Positions 24,101 to 34,196 of a stretch of DNA of 64,000 bases are shown here, one piece after another. Source of the DNA: Parasponia andersonii (lineage: Eukaryota > Streptophyta > Magnoliopsida > Rosales > Cannabaceae); assembly GCA_002914805.1 (NCBI GenBank), contig JXTB01000203.1:244728-308727 (forward strand), written 5' to 3'. Both the position numbers and the translations under genes were made by a program. How positions within the stretch are numbered: the stretch's first letter is position 1; each line of letters begins with the position of its first letter. Below the pieces are notes generated by a model. That model did not search any database and was not told where the DNA came from. It saw only the letters and a list, made by a program, of their open reading frames with translations.

Positions 24101-27100
24101 GGGTTCATATAATCGTAAAGCTTTCTAACACCATGATATGACAATATTGCAGTGTTGATATAGTTTTCTCAGGTGAGTCGTGTGCTGATGCTTGGATTGA
24201 GAAAGAGGTAAGAGTGAACTGAAACTGTAGAACTAAATGACACTATTCTCTCCTTCTGGACTAATTGTTAGTATCCAATTTTTGTTCCTCTTGAACCTGA
24301 GAAACTGTCCTATTATTGGGTTAATTACAAACTATCTCGACGATTGAATTGTTTTACCAAATTACCCCTGAATACCTACTATGACATTCTCACCCTTCAC
24401 ATAACAAGTATTGCAAAAGTCCTTTTCATAGCAAGTTGACTTAGCCTGGAAAGGACAGAAAAATTTAGAATGACCTAAATAACCTAACTACAGTGTTCTT
24501 ACTGGAAACTGTTCCACATACAATATAGAGTTCCTCGTCAAGTAGCAAATTCCAACACTAGTCAGAAGCTTATAAAACATTTAGGACTAGTCAATGTTTG
24601 GTAAGTGAATAGGAATTCTAAATGATCCTTGGAACAATTTCCACTTTGAGAACACTTTAGTCAAGGTACTTAGTTTATTTAAGAAGTTTCTCCATTCGGT
24701 CAAGGTCAATTGATCAGATGAGTGACTTTTATTATTCTTGTTTAAATATGAACGGTGAGAAAGTTGTACCTAGAATTCAAGGGTAATTTTATAAAGTATC
24801 CAAATGTTAGTGGATAGTGTTGTAGTTAACCCTGAGTTAGGATGCTCTGAAGAGAGCTTTTCAAACCATAGTAGAGTTGGACTTGCAGTTGATCTTCCTA
24901 ATTGTGCTTTTGATGATAGTAAAAAATAAATGATTCCGAATCTTTGTAAAGCATTATTCTAGGAGAAGCATTTCAATACAAGTATAAGACAGAAACATGG
25001 GGAAACCGTGAGCAAAGAAAATTGGTTGTTGGTGTGGAGATTATAGAAACTTTGCTAGTATTTAAAAGGTTATTGTTGCAAGAATTTCGCCAAGGCCTTT
25101 TTCCTTCCTCCTACCATACTGCAGATGTAAACAAAGACAAAATATCTTCACACTTTTGAGGAAGTAGAACTTCCACATGTTGCAATTAAGAATTATTTTT
25201 GTAAAGAATTTCTTATCTTCATTTTATACGTAATTTGAATGATAGAGAAGTTCCTTTATTGCTGGATCTTATTAATTGTTTCGAGTCAATTCGTATTTGT
25301 CCTAGCATTGAAGATTGGAGAATTTGGGAGGGTGACGAATCAGGTAGTTTTTCTTACAAATCAAGCTTCTGCTTGTTTGACCTCAATTTCTACTATTACA
25401 ATACTTCTTCCAGCAAAGCAGTTTTGGAAAACATGGGTCCCGTCTATATTAAAGGTGTTCATGTGGCTATTAGCTTTGGGAAAAATAATTGTTCACGAGG
25501 TTTTATGGGAAAGACGATCTTATTAAGCGTTTTCTCCAGCTGGTGTGCAGTGTGTAAAACAATAGTAAATCTATTAACCATTTGTTTTTACAATGTGGTT
25601 TCTCACAAAAATTATGGTGTAAGATGTTGAAGGAACTTGTTAGAAGCTGGGTGATACCTAGATCCTGATCTGATTTATTGGGGTTATGGGAAGGTTTTTA
25701 TTTCAACAAAAGAGGTTGAATCCTCTGGGGAAGATTGCTGCCTTAGCTACTTTTTGGGCTATTTGGTTGAGCGAAACAGAAGGATTTTTGAAGATAAAGA
25801 AGATAGCTTGAACTCTTTATTGGATAAAATTAGATACTGGGTCACAATTTGGTTAGATAATGTGAAAGAATTTAATTGCGTTCTTTCTCTGTTTTGATTA
25901 GGGATTGGAGTCCAGTTTTGTAATTCTTATGTTTTCTGTGGATTTCTTTTCCACCTTTGTTTTTCTGTATTAATTCTTTCATTACTACAAGCTTCTTTGC
26001 TTGTCAATATATATATATAGATACACATACCCATATATGTTGCAATTAAGAAAACATGCTTGCAGTGCTAGAAAAGTTCAGAATATGGTGTGGTGTGTAC
26101 TGACCTTCAACTTTTATATTTTATAGCTGCCATTTTACATCATCACCACAAGACTAGATTACATCATAATCTGCTTTCACAGTTGAAAAAAAAAAACAAA
26201 AAACAAAAGCAAAAGAAAGAAAGAAATAAAAAATAAATGAATTGCATTGGGTCATTACACTTCTGCCTTAAAATATGCCACACTCATCAATCCATTTCTC
26301 ATTATATTCCATAGGGTTTTTCCACATCCTTTCCTTTGTGCTAGTTTTTGCAATTGCTTCAGTAACATGCCATCTTATGTACTGTCAGGTTGTAGCCCTC
26401 AGGGAGGATGGATGCCCCAGAGTTTGGGTTGCGACTTCTGATCATGTTCAGCAGCATGCAGCACATGGAGCAGTATGCATTTTTCTCATTGTTTAAATGT
26501 CCTAAGATCAAAATGATTCATCTGATTATTTTTTATTAGAACTAAATTTAGACAATATGGCCTTAAACAACGACTATGACAATCGATAACAGCTCAAAAA
26601 ATATAAGACAATTTGACTGTTCTATTATTTTATTAGACAGTATAAGACAATCTGATTTAATTTAACGTAAATATATAGTTCCCTTTTGAATTTGTACTTG
26701 AATTTGTCTTATTATACTATAGGCCATTCATGAGTTATGCACATGCAAAAATTTATCTTGTGCTTTCTCTATAATTCCTTTGTTTTTGCTTCTTTTCTTA
26801 ATTTCTGTCTACATTAGCCACTTAAAATAAGCACAGTTACCACCCTATTCTCCCCGTNNNNNNNNNNNNNNNNNNNNNNNNNNNNNNNNNNNNNNNNNNN
26901 NNNNNNNNNNNNNNNNNNNNNNNNNNNNNNNNNNNNNNNNNNNNNNNNNNNNNNNNNNNNNNNNNNNNNNNNNNNNNNNNAAGTTAGGTTCTAAAAATGT
27001 AAAGGACTCGGCAAAGATATTAAATTGCTGAAATGTAAAGGACCAGATAAGTGGAAATAAAGCTTGCTGGACTTTAGAGGCTGAAAGGTAAAATACTAGG

Positions 27101-29758
27101 AAAAGTAAAAAGGACCAGGTAACTGGAATCAATGTTGCAGAAAATAAAAGACGGAATTTAAAGGTACTGGTAAGATAAAAGGACCAGTTAATTAGATTTA
27201 ACTTGTACAATAATTCAAGAGCTGAAAAATAAAGGTGCTGAAATTATCGAGTAGAATTTTAAGAACTGAAGAATGGGTTTAGATTCTCATTAAAGTAATT
27301 TTTGGGACAAGATTACCAAGAATATAAGGGCTTTTGATGGCTCAACGCTAATATAGAGTCTCGCCTAAAACTAAGACTTCAGACGAATAATATTACACGA
27401 AATGTAATAGCCTAGGAAAAACTTGAGAAAAATGATGGAAATAAGGAGGTTAAGCTACCGTTTTAGGTATATAACATGGCTGGTCACGCATGTAGAAACA
27501 GAAGTAATGAAATTCTATTGTGTACAAGATGGTAATAAGTGACGTTACCCCATGGGTGGACTAGACTTGATGTTGTGATGAGGCAATTCAGCGTATAGAC
27601 TCATGGGAGAGAGCAATTGAACCAGATCTCAATTGAGCAGAGCATAGTGGTGAATTTAAATCTAAACGGAGGCGGCATGAGAGATGACTAGAATGTTAGC
27701 GATCTAGAGAAGAAGATGACAGCGTGGCTGGAACTAACTTGCAGATCTAGTGAAAAAAAATTTGCAAGGATAGGCAGAGGAAAACGAATCTGACTCAAAT
27801 ACCAATTGATGTACGAGAAGATGAGAAAAGATGGAAAAATAAAAAGAATAGGTAGAATAACAAGGGAATTGGTAGAATATCACGAGATAAACAAGATAGA
27901 TAAAAATTTAGATAGATTAAAGAGAACAGAATAGAATCAAGGAGAGAATTAGAGAAATTTAGACAGAAATAGATGAACGGGTGGAAGAGCAACGGAGAAT
28001 CAAGATAAGAACTCAAAGAGAAAGAGATGTATAGGAGGAGAAAACTTAATAATCGTTTATTAATTCATCATAGTCTGAAAAATAATTACATAACTAAGCC
28101 TATTCATAGAGAGGTAATTAGACTCAACAAAGAAAGTAAACACATTCTAGAAACTAATAAAAACAGGAAACTTAAATCTAGTTACCCAAAATTAAATAAT
28201 AACTAATAATAGATCTAAATAATCCTAAATAATAGTAACAATATAATTTCCTAAATATTTATTTCATGTTTACATCAATTTTATTCTCTTTAGCTGGACA
28301 GGTTGCCTGTTTCTACTACCTGACCGGTTTTGGCTCTGAAATCATATTCTAGAGGTGGTTTTCTACCTCGTTTGTTGGTTTTTACTCCTCTTAAAATAGG
28401 GGACTATCTAATGAACCCTATGCATGTAAACCACTCTTTCCAAAATTTCTATTGAGGGGTAAAGTTTAGAGTAGATAGCATACTTTGTAATATATTTTTG
28501 ACAAGTGTAACCCCTTAAATACTTGGTTATTTGCTCCAATTATTATCAACTTGTGTGACACTGATCTATTACTTAGTGCTACTTGTTTTAATCAAATTTA
28601 GGGACTTACCCCGAAGCACTCTTCAAATATAAATTTTAGTTCTTCCATTTCACATACTTTTACCGAAGGTCCAAAGGTATTTTACTTGTCATCTATGTGT
28701 TTCGGTAAAATCTTTTTTGGAGAACTTAAAACCTTTAATTCTCGCTTTCTGGTTTCTTTTTTGATTTTTCAAATTACACCAGTGTATGTGATCTCTTTTG
28801 TTTTTCTAATTTTTAGCTCATTCTATGTAGTTTAATCTATTCTTTAGTCCTTTTCTTGGGCTTATTATAATTTAGTTTTTCTTCTTTGTCCGCTTCATTG
28901 CAATTGACTGAGCAAAAGAGAAACACTCCTCATTGGAACCAGCATTTCATTTTACTTTAGACTTTGCTAATTTGTCGTACAGATTTCTATGCTTTTACAG
29001 AAGCTTCAGTGTTTATTAAATCATCATGATGTGCTTATGTTAATTCAATTTAATTTTATGTCACTCCAGGGAGCCTTTGTTTGGAGTTGTAAGGCACTGG
29101 TTTCTGAGGTGAGGCGTTTAATTATGTAATAATTTATGTGCTTTAATTTGCTTCCCTCATTTTCTGAACCTAGTGAACTGCAACAGGAAGATAACATGTC
29201 ATAGTTAATTAGTTTATCAAATTTAATCTGAAACTAGTAAGAATTGTGATTGAACCAAACTTCAGTAGCTAAGTAGATGTTATAGAATGTCTTTATTGTC
29301 CATTGTTACTAGTTGGGGAATCTTGTTTATATATATGCACACACTGACGCATATACATCGTTATTATTTTCTCCTTTTTCACTAGTTGGGACCGGTGTAG
29401 GAATCTTGTGATGCTACGAAGATGCCTGTGGTAATCCACTGAATGCATTTCAAGTTAATTGTTAGTATCAGGGGTATTATAAATTCACGATCATTGTACT
29501 ATCTGATTCAAACGTGAAGAAAGCAACTTGACAAAGAACTTCTAAGTTTGTATCAATTAGTTTCCATTCTAAGAAATTACTTTTTGCAAATACCATGAAT
29601 TAATTTGATTTTTTAATGATTTTGGCATAAGATTAAGGCATCAAAGAAGGAGGTTGAGATGATGCTCCAAGAACATAGGTGCGTTCTACTTCTATCTCAG
29701 AGGAGACTCGCCCTTTGTTTTAATGCACTTGACAACATACTCTAAATTCTGTTGTTAT

Positions 29759-29794
<36 letters not shown>

Positions 29795-30469
29795 CCACAC
29801 ACCCACACACACATCATGTTTAAAGCTTATGATAAAATGTAATTATTTTTTTCTTTCTTAAATACTTTATTAAATACCAAGTTATAGAACTAACCTTGAC
29901 AGGACCTCATTGTGTCTTAGATGCAATTGTACTAATTGCATTTTACATGACATTGTACAAGATAAAACTGTTGGGAACTTTTTCAATTTCTACGTGTCCC
30001 ATCGTTTAAAGCTCTGAAAATATAAAACCAATGTTGACCCACCTTCAAATAACTAAAAAGCTTTCGGGACAGCTTATTTCCCAATATGGCATCGGAGAGC
30101 TCGTTTTTAGTTTTGTATTGTCTGGGGTGCTTGTAATTGAAATTTTAATCAGTGGGCATCATATCTTAGTTAATGGAGTACAATGTCCAAGCCAGCCCTT
30201 GCAATCGCAGGTCAAATAATCTAGTGATGGAACATACATCAGACATCATTTTGGTGTTTGTTATGTCCTGTTCAAGCATTTTATGTGTTCAACGTACATT
30301 TAGACGAGGAAAAATGAATGACAAGTGATGCAACTGCGACTGATTTGTTGTCTACCATTTCAGATCTACGTCTTTCCAAGGTAGACTGTTAAAGCACAAT
30401 CTTGATTCAGATGTAGTAGACGCTCTCAAGGATCTAAGGAAGAAGCTGTCTGAGACCAAGTTGAAGTAG
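18055..30469 (+). CDS. NYN-domain (YacP/Rae1-like) endoribonuclease homologue, probably plastid-targeted; ten exons
   Basis: Exons: 18055-18222, 19083-19154, 19234-19358, 19461-19621, 20284-20353, 24153-24207, 26389-26472, 29071-29109 (end +/-1), 29632-29678, 30364-30469. All introns are GT-AG and the frame closes exactly: 308 residues plus TAG. Residues 1-56 are Ser/Thr-rich and basic with almost no acidic residues, as in a chloroplast transit peptide. The NYN fold follows: LLVDGYNVCGYW (D137), VVVVFDAMMSG (D184), SGESCADAWIEKE (D211) and WVATSD (D235) supply the acidic residues of a PIN-like metal site. The C-terminus STSFQGRLLKHNLD is the plant family signature. Length matches the Arabidopsis homologue At2g02410 as I remember it. 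Bacterial Rae1 cuts mRNA on ribosomes; a plastid role is inference. An in-frame TGA at 18034 supports this start; M5 is an alternative. Introns 5-7 are swollen by transposons but splice sites look intact. Confidence 0.88.
20693..21092 (+). mobile_element. 5'-truncated L1-type LINE fragment in intron 5
   Basis: The open frame to 21003 encodes the far C-terminus of a plant L1 ORF2: FGTNWVVPRSCQDLLGT, then LWALWLERNRGF, and the typical ending VWDWSPLL followed by a stop. A short 3' UTR and an A-run (about 21082-21092) follow. It lies in the sense direction of the host gene. The 5' boundary is a guess from alignment to the second LINE at 25193; no target duplication was found. Confidence 0.7.
21434..21812 (+). 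repeat. 5' LTR of the intron-5 element
   Basis: 379 bp. It contains atcagtttctagaatgtgt, a taggcttag...tgtaatt block and ctctttgagttcttatcttg, all shared with 23217-23600, 27807-28277 (reverse) and in part with 38348-38726. Confidence 0.85.
22190..23065 (+). pseudogene. Gypsy-type gag-like reading frames
   Basis: The first frame starts MNFQNSNYYQQYYYDPHVAT (ATG 22190) and includes FLEWMNYLEDFFEWHDFDN and ICLAGWTLVGSAKFYWHKIL, the capsid-like pattern of plant Ty3/Gypsy gag (xYLxWxxxxxxFFxxxxxxxxxxxxLAxxxLxxxAxxWW). It stops at TAG 22571-22573. A second open frame, 22622-23065, is Pro/Gln/His-rich and may be the continuation after a break. No CCHC knuckle is visible. It is unlikely to make full-length gag. 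Confidence 0.6.
23217..23600 (+). repeat. 3' LTR of the intron-5 element
   Basis: 384 bp, closely alignable to 21434-21812. It carries a small insertion (ctatttataaatagg) and ends CG rather than CA. Confidence 0.85.
25193..26036 (+). mobile_element. 5'-truncated L1-type LINE with 16-bp target duplication, intron 6
   Basis: ATGTTGCAATTAAGAA occurs at 25177-25192 and again at 26037-26052, exactly bracketing this segment. The inside encodes decayed L1 ORF2 C-terminal sequence: DWRIWEGDESGSFSYKSSF near 25315-25370, a W-C-x-V-C-type zinc region near 25540, FWAIWLSETEGFL-like words near 25750, and an ending RDWSPVL, stop near 25900-25922. Frameshifts and stops are present. The sense orientation matches the host gene. 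Confidence 0.85.
26858..26980. other. Assembly gap (123 N)
   Basis: A run of N lies inside intron 7 at the left edge of a repeat region. The missing sequence may include the other boundary of the minus-strand element to the right. Confidence 0.99.
26981..27806 (-). mobile_element. Internal-region fragment of a minus-strand LTR element, with primer-binding site
   Basis: The right edge, 27792-27806 (gactcaaataccaat), reads in reverse as attggtatttgagtc, a primer-binding site abutting the LTR at 27807. The rest has repeated 'aaaggacca' words and the phrase cttttgatggctcaacgcta (27331 on), which recurs in diverged form near 42159. No protein domain is seen. It may be more than one repeat juxtaposed. 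Confidence 0.5.
27807..28277 (-). repeat. Minus-strand LTR related to the intron-5 element
   Basis: Read in reverse it begins TGATGTAAAC and ends GTACATCA. It shares the blocks ttagtttctagaatgtgt, taggcttagttatgtaatta and ctctttgagttcttatcttg with the LTRs at 21434 and 23217, but is longer (471 bp). No second LTR is visible; it may be lost or hidden by the gap at 26858-26980. Confidence 0.75.
28278..29070 (+). other. Remainder of intron 7
   Basis: No gene is seen. The part near 28600-28617 (agggacttaccccgaagc) resembles gggacataccccac near 43220-43240, suggesting a shared dispersed repeat. Confidence 0.4.
29761..29813. repeat. Compound (TC)n(AC)n microsatellite in intron 9
   Basis: About 22 bases of TC are followed by AC repeats with two interruptions. 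Confidence 0.9.
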
Positions 30470-30677
30470 GTTCTATCAAGTTTAGCTTGACATATCATGG
30501 AGTCCTCCACTTCGCCTTGCACAGTAGTTATGTACAAAAAAAGGTGTCAGATGCTACTTCACAGATCACAGACAATTTTAGGGCTTCCATAGTCATCTGA
30601 TAAGAGAGGAAAGACAAAGGATTTTTAGTTTTTTTTTAAAATTGTATTTATTTTTATGGAGTACAAGAAAAGGGGGG

Positions 30678-30761
30678 AAAAATCTTCCTATACCTTTTTA
30701 TTTAGTTTTCTTATTTGGGAAAAATCTTCCTATACCTTTTTATTTAGTTTTCTTATTTGTT

Positions 30762-30803
<42 letters not shown>
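30678..30803. repeat. 42-bp tandem duplication followed by (CT)n
   Basis: The block aaaaatcttcctataccttt and its continuation at 30678-30719 is repeated from 30720 to about 30760. A pure CT run then fills 30763-30803. Confidence 0.85.
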
Positions 30804-30804
<1 letters not shown>

Positions 30805-30844
30805 ACTACTAGTTTTCTTTTTGCACTCCAAGCTTGTAGAGAAT

Positions 30845-31004
30845 GCTAGCGTTAGATTTGGCAGTCATGTCCTACACATCTCCATTGTATATTGTGGTTG
30901 GCCAATGGTAAGAGTAAAGCATCTGCTAGCGTTTGATTTGGCAGTCATGTCCCGCACATCTCTATTGTCTATTGTAATTGGTTAACGGTGAGACCACTTA
31001 AGCA
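30845..31004. repeat. 80-bp imperfect tandem duplication
   Basis: Copy one starts gctagcgttagatttggcag at 30845 and copy two gctagcgtttgatttggcag at 30925. Both continue with tcatgtcc..cacatct. Confidence 0.8.
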
Positions 31005-32680
31005 ATATTTAAGCAATATTTAATTAGTGAATATGATTAATTTATTTGTAGTAAATTTTAATATATTAATTAAATAATATCAACTCAAATATCATGTTGG
31101 TATTAAAAAGTTGATACAAATTTTGGTACACCCGTTGTCCATATAAGTGGGTTATTAGATGACCTTTTTTTTTTTTTTTTTTGGTGTTATAATATTACTC
31201 TTCCTAGTGATATCAGCATCTTGATGTATGGTAGAGCACGGGGTATCATTATCTCCTCTAAACCTTGACTCCCAAGAAGATGAATGGTGGAACATGAAGT
31301 TATCGTTATCTCTTCTGACAGAGGAAATTGACAACCCTTCAAGAAAAATGAAGGCACCCCGCAAGACCAAATTCTTTTGGACAAGCTTCTACAGATGCTC
31401 AAGTTCTCTAAATCTCCAGGTATGGGTGATGGTGAGGTTTGGATGGTTTTATCCCTCTTTAATGTCATCTGAAGATATGCTACATAAGAAGGAGTGAACT
31501 GGATTTTAAAGTTTTTTCAGGCTTTTATATGTAATAGACTAGTAAACTACAATTTTTTTAAAAAAAAAAAAAAAAGAGAGAAAAATAGATAAAGCAATTG
31601 CACAAACAACGCAATCACATATAATTTGTGAGAAATTAAAGAGATATGCTTAGAGAAATTGCAAGCACGAAAGTTAGACAAATATGACGATTTCTTTATG
31701 TCTTTTACTCTAAGTGATTCACTTTTGTGTATCTACTATTGAGTCAAGAGAGGGGAGGTACTCTAAAAGTCGTACTTTTGTGTGTCTATTATTGAGTCAA
31801 GAGAAAGAGAGAGAGGTTTGACTAATTCTTGTATAATCAGAATAAATTCTTCTTAGTGTTTGTCCAAATTTTTTAAATATTCTTGATTGTGGCTCTACTG
31901 TCCCTAAAACGAATTTTTTAGATTTCGGTTACACATCTCACCTAAACTAGTTTGTTTGAACTTCAGAGCCAATTTTATCTTGACTCTATTTATTTTTCTG
32001 TGGAACAATAAACCATCAATCATACTCTCTTAATAAAAATATTTGATACAATTTTAGCCTAGTAGATTTAAGAGTTATACACAGCAAATGATCCAAAATT
32101 AGCTCACATAGATTAAAAGCATTTAAGAGCTCCAAGAAGCAATTTAGTTCATGTTAGAGGCTCAAATGACATTAAACAAGCTTCTATTTATAGTTTTCAA
32201 AAAAAAAAAAAAAAGAAATAAAGAACTAGATATTTCAAACCGTTATTTGCTCTCTGCCATTGTACCAGTCGACCAAGCCAAAACTAGTCATTATTTGTTC
32301 GTTGTCAGTTGGGCTCCAATGGTCATGTTGTGACTTGCACTTTATCGTTTGACTAGTATTGGTCGATCGGTACTGTATTGTCCAAAATAATGTTGTTTCT
32401 TCCTCATGATTTCCACGGATCATAGCTTTGGACCTTTTCCAAAGAAGGTGCAATACATTTTGAGACTGAAAAAGTCTTTTTGGTCATTTGCAAATTGTGA
32501 TTAATTTTCGATCTTCTAAAACATTTTACGAAGTTTAGTATGAGAAGTTTTATAATTTTGTTTTTTGTGAGACACTGAACCAATGCAAAGATTAAGAGTG
32601 TGGGTACAATAAATCAAACACAAAACCAAGAGTATAACGAAGTTAGATGTCTTGTATCTTGATATTTGTTCTTCAAAGTC

Positions 32681-32860
32681 TTTGGCTATGTTGTCCATAT
32701 ACATTTTTTTGAGCATTTGATTAATTTGAGTTTGACTTTCAGTTTCAATCAATTTCTTACACACTCAAGCTTTGGCTATTCTGTCCATATACATTTTTTT
32801 GAGCATTTGATTAACTTGAGTTTGACTTTCAGTTTCAATCAATTTCTTACACACTCAAGC
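32681..32860. repeat. 90-bp near-perfect tandem duplication
   Basis: The unit starting tttggctatgttgtccatat at 32681 recurs at 32771 (tttggctattctgtccatat). Only a few differences separate the copies, so the event is fairly recent. Confidence 0.9.
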
Positions 32861-33211
32861 GTATTCAGTTGAAACTAAATTAAATATTTTTTAACTTCAA
32901 AATAAGATTGACTAATATTAAAACCTATATAGTTGCAGTTCGGTTTAGTTTCCGTGATTTGAGTGATAGGCTTTAGACTCAGCTTAATAAATTAGGCTTT
33001 AGGTTTAACAAATTCAACATTTTGAAATTTAACTTTGTTAATTTCTATATTAATTATTCCATAAGAAAAAAAGGAACTACGTACTAATTATAAAAACATA
33101 ATCTATGAAATCAAAAATTCTAAATAAAAAAGTTGAGAAAAGTAACAAAAAAAAATCCCTTAAAATATCATATATAGTATTTTGCTGTGCAGTTTGTACC
33201 ACAAGCATTTT

Positions 33212-33347
33212 TCTCCAAAGTGGCATGGTGCAATTTGAAGATTTTATAAACCACACCAAACCACTGTTTCCGCAATATGTCTCCAAAGTGGCATGGTGCA
33301 ATTTGAAGATTTTATAAACCACACCAAACCACTGTTTCCGCAATATG
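33212..33347. repeat. 68-bp perfect tandem duplication
   Basis: Units 33212-33279 and 33280-33347 both start tctccaaagtggcatggtgc and end ccgcaatatg. I find no difference between them. Confidence 0.92.
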
Positions 33348-34095
33348 TCGGCAAATTCATTTGGGCAAAGTTCGAGAGATGCTCAACTTCTCAGAAATAG
33401 AAAGATTATGATTTTAATAAATTGTACATATGAAAAATTTGTCCCATGAGGAAATTTCTATGATTATAAAGTTATTTATCAAAAATCTTAATTTAAAAAA
33501 GAGTAGCAATAGAGCAGTTTTATTCATGAGGAATGAATAATTGTGATGCGGATACAAATTAGATAATTAGGATATTTTGTTGTTCTTTGTGTCGGTAATC
33601 TATGTGGTATTAACTTTAGTATGTATATCAAACAATTTTTTTTTATTTATTCTCAGAGTTACATATACTAAGCTTATAAACAAATTTACTATGACCAAAA
33701 AGCTATCTTACAAACTTAACGACTCAATTTGCATTTTTTTTTCCTTCATTAAAATTTCATCAAATATACCAATTTCATAAAAGACATACTATGACTAAAA
33801 AAATATCTGATAAAAATCAAGATCATAAATAAGTATATTTGAAAATATATCAAGTTTTTACTTGATATACAAAGAGAAAAAATAGATGTAATATTTAATG
33901 GTAATTTCACATTAATGATAGTAAAAGACAATAAAAGAAGAGCAAAAAAATGGAAACTAAAATCTCTTAATTAATAAATGGACATTAATTTATAAAAAAA
34001 AAAAAAGTCATTAAACTATGAATTGAAAAATGGGAACATTTACCTGTACCAATTTTGCAAAAAAAGTCACCCATCCTAAATCATGTTCAAGAAAG

Positions 34096-34135
34096 AAAGC
34101 TAGTCAATTATTTTCAAAGCTAGTCAATTATTTTC
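34096..34135. repeat. 20-bp tandem duplication
   Basis: aaagctagtcaattattttc is present twice back to back, just left of the hAT element. Confidence 0.9.
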
Positions 34136-34196
34136 TCTATTACTATTCTTATTACTAACATTCTTAATACTGTTAATACTTTTTAATATGAGAGGG

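Larger units (their letters stand above)
31005..34095. other. AT-rich intergenic stretch between the NYN gene and the hAT element
   Basis: No gene is supported. Small open frames around 31228-31497 have no recognisable motif. The segment 31222-31278 is repeated imperfectly at 31279-31335 (tggtagagcacggggtatca versus tggtggaacatgaagttatc). An A-run lies near 31555-31575. Two clearer tandem duplications at 32681 and 33212 are listed separately. Confidence 0.5.

Noticed and set aside
23802..24128. 108-residue open frame in intron 5
   Set aside because: Hydrophobic low-complexity translation of T-rich intron DNA, with no recognisable domain.
31228..31497. 89-residue open frame MVEHGVSLSP...
   Set aside because: It overlaps an imperfect 57-bp duplication and opposing frames of equal length; no known motif.
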